DNA of 64,000 nt. It comes from Austwickia sp. TVS 96-490-7B. GTDB taxonomy: Bacteria; Actinomycetota; Actinomycetes; Actinomycetales; Dermatophilaceae. Shown here piece after piece: positions 25,665 to 35,926 of the stretch. The position numbers and the translations under genes were made by a program. The stretch's first letter is position 1, and each line of letters begins with the position of its first letter. The stretch covers positions 215,004-279,003 of the forward strand of contig NZ_JAHPZL010000008.1 in the NCBI RefSeq assembly GCF_019331795.1, read 5' to 3'. The notes under the pieces were generated by a model, which was given only the letters and a program-made list of their open reading frames with translations, did no database searches and was not told where the DNA came from.

Positions 25665-26590
25665 ACGACGCTCAGACCGAGGGGTCCTACCGGGCGGGTT
25701 TTGCGGCCCTCGTGGGGCGGCCCAATGCGGGGAAATCTACCCTGACCAATGCCCTAGTCGGCTCGAAGGTGGCCATCACCTCCAACAAGCCGCAGACGAC
25801 GCGACACACTATTCGCGGTGTGTCCACGACTGAGGAAAGCCAACTGATCCTCGTCGACACCCCCGGGTTGCATCGGCCGCGGACGTTGCTGGGTGAACGG
25901 CTCAATGACCTCGTTCGCGAGACCTTGTTGGACGTCGACGTCGTGGGTTTTTGTCTGCCCGCCGACCAAAAACCTGGGCCTGGGGATGCCTTCATCGCCC
26001 GGGAACTCGCCGAGCTCCAACGCGCCAAACGGACCCCGGTCGTCGCGATCGCCACGAAGGTAGATGTGGTGGACCGAAAGCGGCTCGCCGAACATTTGAT
26101 TGCCGTGGACCAGTTGGGTCAGTGGGACGCCATCGTGCCCTGCTCAGCCAGTGGCCTCATCCAGGTCGACGTCGTACGTCGGGAGTTGTCTTCTCGACTG
26201 CCGGTGAGCCCGAAGCTTTATCCCGACGAGATGCTCACTGACGAGTCACCGGTGACGATGATCGCGGAGCTGGTGCGTGAGGCGGCATTGGAAGGGGTCC
26301 GCGAAGAGCTACCGCATAGCCTGGCGGTGGTCGTCGAGGAGATGGTGGATCGACCTGACCGGCCAGCTGATCGGCCGTTGACCGATGTCCGGGTTGAGGT
26401 TTATGTGGAACGAGACAGCCAGAAGGCGATTGTGATTGGTCGGGGAGGGTCTCGCTTGAAAGAGGTCGGGACCAAAGCGCGAGCTGGGATTGAGGAAATC
26501 CTCGGTCACCGAGTGCACTTAGATCTTCACGTGCGGGTCGCTAAAGACTGGCAGCGGGACCCTAAGCAGCTGCGCAAACTGGGATTCTGA
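25661..26590 (+). CDS. era: Era GTPase
   Basis: The 309-residue protein has G1 GRPNAGKST, the switch region TTRHTIRGV, G3 DTPGL, G4 ATKVD in place of NKxD, and a C-terminal KH domain with VIGRGGSRLKEVGTKAR. Era binds the 3' end of 16S rRNA and is essential for 30S assembly. It is the last gene of the hrcA operon and is followed nine bases later by a strong hairpin. Confidence 0.96.
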   Translation: MNDAQTEGSYRAGFAALVGRPNAGKSTLTNALVGSKVAITSNKPQTTRHTIRGVSTTEESQLILVDTPGLHRPRTLLGERLNDLVRETLLDVDVVGFCLPADQKPGPGDAFIARELAELQRAKRTPVVAIATKVDVVDRKRLAEHLIAVDQLGQWDAIVPCSASGLIQVDVVRRELSSRLPVSPKLYPDEMLTDESPVTMIAELVREAALEGVREELPHSLAVVVEEMVDRPDRPADRPLTDVRVEVYVERDSQKAIVIGRGGSRLKEVGTKARAGIEEILGHRVHLDLHVRVAKDWQRDPKQLRKLGF

Positions 26591-26599
26591 GTCGACGTC

Positions 26600-26641
26600 G
26601 GGGCCCGGGCTGGAGGACACCCATCCTCTGGCCCGGGCCCC
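26600..26641. terminator. Hairpin between convergent era and lectin gene
   Basis: An 11-base perfect stem (GGGGCCCGGGC with GCCCGGGCCCC) has a 20-base loop that itself contains GAGGA/TCCTC. No T-run follows on either strand. It ends both convergent transcripts. Confidence 0.8.
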
Positions 26642-26658
26642 GCCGCGTGTCCGGCAGA

Positions 26659-27213
26659 TCAGGCCGGGATGATCAGGACCTGACCCACGTCCAGGATGTT
26701 GGGGTCGTCCATGTCGTTGGCCTCGGCGATCCGGGTGTACTGCGAGCCGTCACCGTAGAAACGCTCGGCCAGACCCCATAGGGTGTCGCCGCTCTCCACG
26801 ACGTACTCCTGCTCGTCGGAGTCGTCGTCCTCGCCCTCGTCCTCGTAGTCCGCAGAGCCGTTGTCCGCAGAGTCGACGTCGTCGGTGCCGGTGTTGGTCG
26901 CCCACAGCGGCTGGCCGTCACCGGAGTAGACGACGACATTGCGGTCGTCCTGCAGGGTCAACGACGCCCCGGAGTTGCCGTGGGTGCCGGTCGACCACTT
27001 TGCGTCACCACCGGCGTACAACACGACGTTGCCGTCGTCCTGTACGTCGAGCCGGTCAACGCCCTGACCGTGGGTGCCGCTCGCCCAGACTTCCTGGCCG
27101 CGGTCGCTGAGGGTCAGGTTGCCGTCCTCCTGCAGTGCGAGGACGAACTTGCCGGTCGAGGAGTCCAGGCTTTCGCCTCGGCGAAGTCCTTGACCTGCGC
27201 GCAGAGCGCTCAT
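26659..27213 (-). CDS. Mannose-type B-lectin plus LysM protein
   Basis: The 184-residue protein has an N-terminal bulb-type lectin domain with three QxDxNxVxY-like sites: QEDGNLTLS (28-36, degenerate), QDDGNVVLY (58-66) and QDDRNVVVY (88-96). A very acidic linker (about 108-136) follows, then a LysM domain (137-183; GDTLWGLAERFYGDGSQYTR to VLIIPA). LysM binds peptidoglycan, and B-lectins of this type bind mannose. No signal peptide is visible, so the export route is unclear. It is inserted between era and leuA and is not part of the core cluster. A role in cell-surface attachment or as a lectin-like antibacterial is possible but unproven. Confidence 0.88.
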   Translation of the reverse strand: MSALRAGQGLRRGESLDSSTGKFVLALQEDGNLTLSDRGQEVWASGTHGQGVDRLDVQDDGNVVLYAGGDAKWSTGTHGNSGASLTLQDDRNVVVYSGDGQPLWATNTGTDDVDSADNGSADYEDEGEDDDSDEQEYVVESGDTLWGLAERFYGDGSQYTRIAEANDMDDPNILDVGQVLIIPA

Positions 27214-27254
27214 AGATGTGTCTCCTTGGACGTGGATAAGGGCACGCCGCAGCT

Positions 27255-27270
27255 CCTGCGCATGCGCAGG
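27255..27270. promoter_or_regulatory. Perfect 16-base palindrome upstream of lectin gene
   Basis: CCTGCGCATGCGCAGG is a perfect palindrome 42 bases ahead of the lectin start and about 240 bases before the leuA leader. It may be an operator for the lectin gene. Confidence 0.4.
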
Positions 27271-27506
27271 TCAGCGGCGCCGTCGTGAGGCTGACGCGCG
27301 GCCCAGGACGGAACTTAACATTCGTCCAAGTCCCTTGCCTACCAGCGGGGTCACAACCGATCGGTCGGTCTGGCCAGCAGGCTCGCAAGCCGGGGGCTGA
27401 GCGGGGCAGGTGCATCGAGGTGACCGTACGGTATGCGGGCGACTATGGACTCTCCGGCGCGGGTCGAGCTAACCTGACCGACGTGTACCCCGTGACCTTG
27501 CTCGCC

Positions 27507-27548
27507 ATGACGTCCTGGTGGCGTCTTCGCTGCCGCGACGGGGCCTGA
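27507..27548 (+). CDS. Possible leuA leader peptide
   Basis: A 13-codon frame MTSWWRLRCRDGA ends 81 bases before leuA. Its last codons lie inside the left arm of a strong hairpin, the geometry expected for ribosome-mediated attenuation. The tandem Trp codons are unexpected for a leucine gene. An in-frame upstream GTG (27492) would add a Thr-Leu-Leu stretch. No clear ribosome site is visible. Confidence 0.4.
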   Translation: MTSWWRLRCRDGA

Positions 27549-27573
27549 CTCCTCTGGGCCGTCCCCGTCGCGG
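27533..27573 (+). promoter_or_regulatory. leuA leader hairpin (possible attenuator)
   Basis: CCGCGACGGGG pairs with CCCCGTCGCGG over 11 bases, with an inner GGCC/GGCC stem. It overlaps the end of the short leader frame and lies 56 bases before leuA. No T-run follows, so it would act by a U-less termination mechanism or by blocking translation. Confidence 0.5.
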
Positions 27574-27590
27574 AGACCACCGCCGCCTGA

Positions 27591-29438
<1,848 letters not shown>

Positions 29439-29596
29439 CCACTCGCGCGGCGGTACGGCGGCTCTTGTCCTGCTGACCGGCGGCCTGGTTGTGGTCCTGT
29501 CCTGATAGGGGTGGGATCACAGCCAGGCTGCTGGGATTGGGGCCTAGAGCGTCGTCGCCGGTAGGGCCACAGCGGCAGGCCGTGCTGAGTGGCAGA

Positions 29597-30433
29597 TCAG
29601 CGCGGGTGTGGTTCCTGGGGGATTGCATGGATCCGTTCGGCGACTTTGCGCGCTGAGGTGAGGAGATCAGCGCGGCGGGTTGCCGAGACTTTGGTCCAGC
29701 TGGTGCCGACCTGTGGTGGCAGCGCCACGGTGATGGTGCGATCACCAGACGTGGGGGTGATTTTGATCTCCAAGTGGATGCCTTGGGGATCGGTGACGGT
29801 GAGCAGGAGTGCGGTACCGAATCCGTCGAGGGGCCAGGATTGTTCGGTGGTGGGGACGGCGCGGGTGCGTGCCGCTGAGCGGGTGTCGATGTCCACGACA
29901 GGTGCGATCACCACCGAAGTCCAGGGCGCTTTGGGGGAGGGGTTAGTCTGCCGGTTGATGCGGCAGGCAGCGCCGTCCAGGGAACGCTTGGTGGCGGGGC
30001 TTCCTTCCGTGCTGTGCAGCGCAACGTCCAGGGTCTGGCATTCGTTGGTGGTGATGGGTGCGCTGCGGTCTGCTGCCAGGTGCATTACTTGCGGGGGGTC
30101 GGGGACCGTCGAGGGCGGCTCTGGCTGGGCTAGGAAAATGGTGCCGAGATAACCGACAAGGACCACGGGGAGCAGGATGCGATGCCAATTCTGCATCAAG
30201 GTCCGGGCAGGGGGAGCGGCTTCTGCGGGAGTCTGCGGTGGCTCCGGCGTCGTGGCCGGGGACGGCGTTGACGCGGTGCTGGCGTCGTCAGCTGGACCGG
30301 TCGCCATTAACGGGGCGAAGGAAGCTCGGCCAGGAATGGGGGCGCGTCCACCGGGGAGGGGACGTCCGCATCCTTCACAAAAAATGGTTGTGGCCGCTGC
30401 TGTGCGCAGGCACCAGGGGCAGGTGCGTGGCAT
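29597..30433 (-). CDS. Zinc-ribbon, single-span membrane protein
   Basis: The 278-residue product starts with a zinc ribbon (CPWC at 5-8 and CEGC about twelve residues later), continues with a long Pro/Ala/Thr-rich linker, one membrane helix (ILLPVVLVGYLGTIFLA), and an extracytoplasmic domain with two cysteines (NECQTLD and GAACRINRQ) that may be disulfide-linked. No family is recognised for the outer domain. It is convergent with leuA, and the 158-base gap has no clear gene. Confidence 0.65.
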   Translation of the reverse strand: MPRTCPWCLRTAAATTIFCEGCGRPLPGGRAPIPGRASFAPLMATGPADDASTASTPSPATTPEPPQTPAEAAPPARTLMQNWHRILLPVVLVGYLGTIFLAQPEPPSTVPDPPQVMHLAADRSAPITTNECQTLDVALHSTEGSPATKRSLDGAACRINRQTNPSPKAPWTSVVIAPVVDIDTRSAARTRAVPTTEQSWPLDGFGTALLLTVTDPQGIHLEIKITPTSGDRTITVALPPQVGTSWTKVSATRRADLLTSARKVAERIHAIPQEPHPR

Positions 30434-30489
30434 GCTCGGGCGGCCTCCTAGGGTTCGGGCGGTGTTCACCGTTGATGGGTGGGGACGCC

Positions 30490-30525
30490 AGGTGGCCCCG
30501 ACGTGAGCTTACGCCGGGGCCACCT
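30490..30525 (-). terminator. Terminator hairpin after the M4 protease gene
   Basis: AGGTGGCCCCG and CGGGGCCACCT form an 11-base perfect stem with a 14-base loop, 37 bases after the protease stop. No T-run follows on the minus strand. Confidence 0.75.
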
Positions 30526-30561
30526 CGTCATCCGGTTACGGGATCACGTGTCGCGCACTGT

Positions 30562-32079
30562 TCATTCGCAGGTTTGGCTCCCCTTCGGTACGGAGATCGC
30601 GTCGAAGGCGGCCGTGGTGACTCGGCACTGCTTGCTGGATGCACCGTAGAGGTCCTTCGCAGCGTGGATCGCGCCGTCGCGAGCTTGCGCGTAGCCAGCT
30701 CCAGATGTCAGGTACACGGTCAGGGCTCGGAACCAGATCTTCTCGGCAGTGGCTCGTCCGACACCTTTGATCTTCTTGTTGTTGCAGGTGGGACTGTTAT
30801 AGGAGAACCCGTTGAGGGTCTTGGCGCCAGACCCTTCTGCCATCAGGTAGAACCAGTGGTTCAACGGACCGGCTGCATAGTGCTCGTCCATCGACCCGAC
30901 CTGATCGTTGTAGCAGTCTGGGCTTGCTTTGTCCTTGCTTGGCTGGTCCATGTAGCGGATAGCGCCACCGGGGATGAGTTTCTCGCCCATGAGGTAGTTC
31001 GGTGGGTTGTTGGGCAAGTTGGCATACCACTCCACTGCTGCCGCAAAGATATCTGAGGTGGCTTCGTTCAATCCGCCAGCTTCAGGGCCCAAACCCAGGT
31101 TTGCGGTGTTCTGGGTGACGCCGTGGGTCATTTCGTGGGCAGCAACATCCAAAGAGGTCAAGGGGAGAGCGTCGTTCTCGCCATCGCCATATGTCATCTG
31201 TTCGCCATCCCAGAAGGCGTTGTCATATGACTGTCCATAGTGGACCCGACTGACGGCACCCTTGCCGTTGTCCCAGATACCGGCACGCTTGTGGATGTTC
31301 TGGTAGTAGTCGTAGGTTTTCTGCGCGCCAAAGAGCGCGTCAACTGCTGCGGACGCCCGGTTCTTCTGCGTCCCATCACCCCAGACGTCCTTCGTGCTGC
31401 TGAAAAGGACACCGTCGCCCCACTCCTGGCCTTTCATGTCCAGAGCAGCATTGCCCAGCTTGTCCTTCATCACGAATTTCTTGCCGGACTTCGTGGTAGC
31501 GATGTCGACCTTGCCGTCGTGGATGCCATTGCCAGTGCCATGCCGTACCACGTCCCAGTGCGCCAGGACCGCCCCGGTAGTGCCATCGACGATGGTGTGT
31601 GCCTTCACCGGGGTCTGATCCGCACGGATGCCGGTGACCAGCACGTCGTACGCCATGACCGGGCCGTTCTTCCCGTTGAAAACGACTTTCTCTGCTTGAC
31701 GTTTCTCACTGCCTGGAGCGGCTTTCGATGTGGCGCGCGCCATCGCCTGAGCTTCGCTCAACGACGTACGTCGCGTCACCAACGGATCATCACTGCCCCG
31801 AGGAGCAATCTGTTCCCGGGTGTTGACAGTGCGGCTGAGTTCGCGACCTTGGGCACTACGGTGCACCACGAGGTCACCACCGATAATCCGCAAACCGTGG
31901 TATTGGCGGTCGTAGCGGATGTGCTGAGTGCCGTCAGAGTCGACGATCACCGAGCGTTGGTGCAAGGTGACACCGTCATCCTGAGGCGCGGCATTGGCGC
32001 CGGGCATCATGGTCATAGCGGGGACAGAGAGGGCCAGGCAGGTGAGGACTGCGACGCTGCCATGGAGACGCATGGACAC
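30562..32079 (-). CDS. Secreted M4 (thermolysin-type) metallopeptidase
   Basis: The 505-residue preproprotein has a signal peptide ending near PGANA-AP, an FTP/PepSY-type propeptide (VHRSAQGRELSRTVNTREQ), and a catalytic domain with zinc motif HEMTH, the downstream ligand glutamate in GGLNEATSD, and the catalytic-site MDEHYAAGPLNHWFY. These are all M4 active-site residues, so the enzyme should be functional after autoprocessing outside the cell. The GTG at 32079 is six bases from AAGGAG and fits better than the ATG two codons later. It sits alone between leuA and recO and is probably a strain- or genus-level insertion. Confidence 0.93.
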   Translation of the reverse strand: MSMRLHGSVAVLTCLALSVPAMTMMPGANAAPQDDGVTLHQRSVIVDSDGTQHIRYDRQYHGLRIIGGDLVVHRSAQGRELSRTVNTREQIAPRGSDDPLVTRRTSLSEAQAMARATSKAAPGSEKRQAEKVVFNGKNGPVMAYDVLVTGIRADQTPVKAHTIVDGTTGAVLAHWDVVRHGTGNGIHDGKVDIATTKSGKKFVMKDKLGNAALDMKGQEWGDGVLFSSTKDVWGDGTQKNRASAAVDALFGAQKTYDYYQNIHKRAGIWDNGKGAVSRVHYGQSYDNAFWDGEQMTYGDGENDALPLTSLDVAAHEMTHGVTQNTANLGLGPEAGGLNEATSDIFAAAVEWYANLPNNPPNYLMGEKLIPGGAIRYMDQPSKDKASPDCYNDQVGSMDEHYAAGPLNHWFYLMAEGSGAKTLNGFSYNSPTCNNKKIKGVGRATAEKIWFRALTVYLTSGAGYAQARDGAIHAAKDLYGASSKQCRVTTAAFDAISVPKGSQTCE

Positions 32080-32356
32080 GAGGGTGCTCCTTCGCTCCCG
32101 GGGGCGGCCGGGTGGCATGAACTGGCTGTGACGCGGCGTCGACTTCGCGGTGAAAAGACTGTGACAGCACCAAGGCAAGAGGGGGAAGAGGGTTGAACGA
32201 ATCCATAAACACCTTGCCTCCCCGTGGAATTGGCTTGCTCTGGCCGGAACCGTGCGAGAGCTGAATCAGCTTCCGTGTTGACGGAATTTGACGATGCATG
32301 ATCGGCCGCGGACCGGACCCGGAGCTGATGTCGGTCAACACCGTCACAATGGGCAC

Positions 32357-33181
32357 GTGCCTGTGTACCGAGATGCCGCCGTGGTGCTGCGCACCCACGA
32401 CCTGGCCGAGGCAGACCGGATCGTGACCGTGCTCACCCCCCACCGCGGACAGATCCGTGTGGTCGCCAAAGGAGTACGACGCACCAGCTCCCGCTTCGGC
32501 GCACGACTTGAACCAGCCATGGTCGTCGACCTGCAATGCCGCGAAGGCCGATCACTAGACACCGTGACCCAAGCCGAAATGATTGCGCCGTACGGCGACG
32601 CCATCGCCCGTGACTACACCTCATGGACGGCCTGCCACGCCATGCTGGAGACCGCACAACGCCTTACCGGCGAACAAGACCCCAGCCCACACCACTTCAG
32701 ACTGCTGACTGGGGCGCTCGCCAGTCTGGCTGCAGCACGTCACGATCCCGCCCTGGTGTTAGACGCCTACTTGCTGCGGGCGCTCGCAGTGGCCGGGTGG
32801 GCCCCTAGTTTTCGTGATTGTGTGCGCTGCGGCGCGACAGGTCCGCACCGGGCCTTCCACATCGCATCCGGAGGGTGCGTCTGCCCGTCCTGCCGGCTGC
32901 CTGGTGCCACGGCGCCCTCGTCGGCGTCGTTGGTGTTAGCCGGTGCTCTTCTGGAGGGCGATTGGGTGACTGCCGACGGGAGTTCCGCTGCGGCCCGCCG
33001 TGAAACCAGTGGCATGGTCGCTGCCTTTTTGCAGTGGCATCTGGAGCGGGGTGTGCGGTCGTTGCGGTGGGTTGAGCGGGGAACTCACCCCTCGGTTTCC
33101 GCGCCTCCAGATGCTCCTGCTGACCTTGACGTCGAGCACCATCGGGGGTCGTGGCGCCGTGCCGTCGGTGACGCGCACTAG
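32357..33181 (+). CDS. recO: RecO, recombination mediator
   Basis: The 274-residue protein begins VPVYRDAAVVLRTHDLAEAD with the N-terminal OB fold (GQIRVVAKGVRRTSSRFG) and has a zinc ribbon (CVRCG and CPSCR) in the C-terminal half. RecO loads RecA on SSB-coated DNA in the RecFOR pathway. A longer upstream frame exists but is not conserved-looking, so the GTG at 32357 is preferred; no strong ribosome site is visible. It is followed by uppS, as is usual in actinobacteria. Confidence 0.92.
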   Translation: MPVYRDAAVVLRTHDLAEADRIVTVLTPHRGQIRVVAKGVRRTSSRFGARLEPAMVVDLQCREGRSLDTVTQAEMIAPYGDAIARDYTSWTACHAMLETAQRLTGEQDPSPHHFRLLTGALASLAAARHDPALVLDAYLLRALAVAGWAPSFRDCVRCGATGPHRAFHIASGGCVCPSCRLPGATAPSSASLVLAGALLEGDWVTADGSSAAARRETSGMVAAFLQWHLERGVRSLRWVERGTHPSVSAPPDAPADLDVEHHRGSWRRAVGDAH

Positions 33182-33220
33182 ATTCGGTCCGGGTTGTCCA
33201 TCGCGCAAGGAGTCCTCATC

Positions 33221-34021
33221 ATGGCTGTTCGTCCTCCGTTCCCGCATCCCAGTGGTGCCCGGCCGCCAGCGATTCCGGCGGAGCTGGTGCCGCAGCACGT
33301 GGCGATCGTGATGGACGGTAACGGTCGGTGGGCTAATCAGCGCGGGTTGCCACGCACTGAAGGGCACCGGGCGGGGGAGGCTGCCTTGATGGATGTGCTT
33401 GCCGGATGCATCGAGGTAGGGGTGAAGCACATCTCGGCGTATGCCTTCTCCACAGAGAATTGGAACCGATCCACTGATGAGGTGCGGTTCTTGATGGGCT
33501 TCAACCGGGAGGTGATTCGCCGCCGTCGTGATGAGATGGCGGCGATGGGGGTGCGGGTCAAGTGGGTGGGGCGTCGGCCGAGGTTGTGGAAGTCCGTGAT
33601 CGACGAGCTCTTAGACGCTGAGCGGCTCAGTGAGCACAACACGACGCTCACATTGCATTTTTGCGTGAATTATGGAGGGCGCGCTGAGATTGTGGATGCG
33701 GTGCGTCGGATCGCTGAGGACGCCCGTAAGGGGAAGATCAAAGGGAAAGGCATTGACGAGGCGTCGTTTGCGCGGCATTTGTACGACCCAGATATGCCAG
33801 ATGTTGATCTGTTCGTGCGTAGTTCTGGCGAGCAGCGCACGAGTAATTTTCTGCTGTGGCAGAGCGCATACGCTGAGATGGTGTTTTTGGACACGTTGTG
33901 GCCGGATTTTGATCGGCGTCATCTGTGGCAGGCCATTGAGATATATGCGGGTCGTGACCGCCGGTACGGCGGGGCTGTGGATCAGGCTGTGGTGTCCAGC
34001 GACGATGGAGGCGGGGTATGA
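33221..34021 (+). CDS. uppS: Polyprenyl diphosphate synthase (UppS)
   Basis: The 266-residue cis-prenyltransferase has [20 protein letters not shown] with the catalytic Asp, [17 protein letters not shown] and the C-terminal [20 protein letters not shown] and FLDTLWPDF. It makes the long-chain polyprenyl phosphate carrier of peptidoglycan synthesis. AAGGAG lies nine bases before the ATG. It overlaps the next gene by four bases. Confidence 0.96.
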   Translation: MAVRPPFPHPSGARPPAIPAELVPQHVAIVMDGNGRWANQRGLPRTEGHRAGEAALMDVLAGCIEVGVKHISAYAFSTENWNRSTDEVRFLMGFNREVIRRRRDEMAAMGVRVKWVGRRPRLWKSVIDELLDAERLSEHNTTLTLHFCVNYGGRAEIVDAVRRIAEDARKGKIKGKGIDEASFARHLYDPDMPDVDLFVRSSGEQRTSNFLLWQSAYAEMVFLDTLWPDFDRRHLWQAIEIYAGRDRRYGGAVDQAVVSSDDGGGV

Positions 34022-34584
34022 GCGGGCGGGTTCGTCGTGGGGTAGTCGGGGCATTGGCGGTGGTCGGGGCGTTGACAGTGGTCCTGGTGGTGACGTCGCT
34101 GGTGTGGTTAACGCTCAGTGGTCCAGTGCCGGTTGGGCCCTCAGCTCCTGCTGACTCGGCGCCGAGCGCTCCGCCGTCTACGGAGGGATTGGTCGCGCAG
34201 CAGCTCACCGCAGATGTGGTGATTCCTTATCAGACGGCGCAGCAGCGTGCGGGTGGTGAGGCGGTGCTTTCTTATGCCGGGCAGGGCCGCATTCGGGTGT
34301 CGGCACCGGTGCAGTTTGCGGGTCGAGAGTTGCAGGCGGTGGCAGTGGGGGATGTCGTTGTCGAAGGTGGGGATGTGGTGGTGCGTCCGTCGTCGATTGA
34401 CTTGCCGGGCACCGGTTTCCTCGGGGATGTGGTGGGACGGATTGCTGCATCGGCAGTGACGATCCGCACTCCAATTTCGGGGTTGCCGTCTCACGTGCAT
34501 GCCACCAAGGTCACGCCAGTTGAAGACGGGCTCAAAGTGCGGGTAGAGGGCACTCAGGTGCCGTTGCCGGATCAACGCCGCTGA
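34018..34584 (+). CDS. DUF2993/LmeA-like anchored protein
   Basis: The 188-residue protein has a basic start, one N-terminal membrane helix (about 8-33), a Pro/Ser/Ala linker and an outer domain whose end ([20 protein letters not shown]) looks like DUF2993. LmeA-like members in mycobacteria affect lipomannan maturation, and other members have unknown roles. It is shorter than typical members (about 240-280). It overlaps uppS by ATGA, so the two are coupled, which suggests an envelope role. Confidence 0.6.
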   Translation: MSGRVRRGVVGALAVVGALTVVLVVTSLVWLTLSGPVPVGPSAPADSAPSAPPSTEGLVAQQLTADVVIPYQTAQQRAGGEAVLSYAGQGRIRVSAPVQFAGRELQAVAVGDVVVEGGDVVVRPSSIDLPGTGFLGDVVGRIAASAVTIRTPISGLPSHVHATKVTPVEDGLKVRVEGTQVPLPDQRR

Positions 34585-34644
34585 GGGGGTCCGGTCCCGG
34601 GCGCGGTCACAGTTGAGGGACTCCCCAGAACGGTTGGTGAGGGG

Positions 34645-35769
34645 TTACCGGTGGATCATCCGTCGAAGGAAGCGGGTGCGGGTCTCGTTAGCGACATGGG
34701 ACAGAGTCGTGTCTGGGGCCATTTCCGAGAAGCCGTGCCAGCCTCCGGGCCAGAGGTGCAGCTCTGTCGCAACGCCGGCTTGGGTCAGACCAGTGGCGTA
34801 GGCGAGGACGTCGTCGCGGAACAGATCGGCGGTGCCGACATCCAGATACGTCGGGGGGAGTCCGCGGAGGAGGTCAGGGTGGTCGAGGGCGCGGGCGGGG
34901 GCGGCGTATGCCGGGGTGTCGGCATGCCCTGCTTTTCCGGCGAGGTAGGCATTCCATGCAGTCCAGGAACTGGTGCGATCCCAGGCTCCGGAACCGTCGT
35001 GTTCGAAAGTGGACGGGCGGTGATGACGGTCGTCAAGCATCGCGTCCTGGATGATCTGGAAGGCCGGCGCCGGGAGTCCTTCGCTGTGTGCTCGCAGCGT
35101 GTATGCGGCGGCGAGGCCTCCGCCGGCGCTGATGCCGAAGATCCCGGTCTGGGCAGGGTCGACGCCCAGATTGTGGTGCTGATCATGGACCCAGTTGACG
35201 ACGGTAGAGACATCGTGGAGAGCAGCTGGGTAGGGATGCTCGGGCGCCAGTCGGTATTCCACGGAGATGCCGACCAGGCCGAGTTGGGCGACCCATCCGG
35301 CGAGACCAGGGGCGCCGCTGTAGGCGCTGCCTGTGACCATGCCGCCACCGTGACACGCGATGAGCGCTGCGCGGGGGGCGCAGAACGGGGTGGTGGGCCA
35401 CAGGATCAGGACGGGAACGTTGGGCTGGTCACCGTGGCCAGGGATCGTCCGTTCTTCAGGCCAGACAGCGCCCCCTTGGGTCAGGTCAGCGGGGTGCGGG
35501 CGCCAGGACGCGCTGATCTGGCGGAGTCGAGGGATGTCAGCACGATGGAGGGAGTGCCCGTCCACCGGACCGTTGACGAGTCGTTCAGCGAGTTCGTCGT
35601 CGTACGGCGGATGAGTCCGGGCAGGTGACGGGCTCGACATGGCAGAGCTAGCTGTGCTGGGGGCCTGCCGTTGGGGTAAGGGGGTGGAGTCGTAGGTGCG
35701 GCCGGGAGATCGCGGCAGGCGCAGATGCCGGTCAACCGTGCGGGGAGAACGTACCGGCGTGTCGGACAT
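34645..35769 (-). CDS. Alpha/beta hydrolase, HSL-family esterase
   Basis: The 374-residue protein has the oxyanion HGGGM motif, nucleophile GISAGGG, the acid in YLDVGTADLFRDD and the histidine in GGWHGF, which is the hormone-sensitive-lipase pattern. It should hydrolyse short acyl esters; the physiological substrate is unknown. No signal peptide is present. The ATG at 35769 is preferred over one at 35808 because of GGATGG upstream. It is convergent with the DUF2993-like gene. Confidence 0.88.
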   Translation of the reverse strand: MSDTPVRSPRTVDRHLRLPRSPGRTYDSTPLPQRQAPSTASSAMSSPSPARTHPPYDDELAERLVNGPVDGHSLHRADIPRLRQISASWRPHPADLTQGGAVWPEERTIPGHGDQPNVPVLILWPTTPFCAPRAALIACHGGGMVTGSAYSGAPGLAGWVAQLGLVGISVEYRLAPEHPYPAALHDVSTVVNWVHDQHHNLGVDPAQTGIFGISAGGGLAAAYTLRAHSEGLPAPAFQIIQDAMLDDRHHRPSTFEHDGSGAWDRTSSWTAWNAYLAGKAGHADTPAYAAPARALDHPDLLRGLPPTYLDVGTADLFRDDVLAYATGLTQAGVATELHLWPGGWHGFSEMAPDTTLSHVANETRTRFLRRMIHR

Positions 35770-35845
35770 GGGACCCATCCTGCCGTCTAGGGCCGTTTGT
35801 CCTTGCATGGGGATGGCGACAAGACTGATGGGTCAGGGCGTGGCT

Positions 35846-35892
35846 CCGGGGCCTGGAGGAGCGGTCATGCTGGCCGTTCCCCCAGGCCCCGG
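35846..35892 (-). terminator. Terminator hairpin after fhs
   Basis: CCGGGGCCTGG and CCAGGCCCCGG form an 11-base perfect stem with a 25-base loop just beyond the fhs stop. It has no T-run. Confidence 0.65.
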
Positions 35893-35926
35893 GGTAGGAG
35901 AGAGCTGCTGGGGCCTGGGCTGATGC

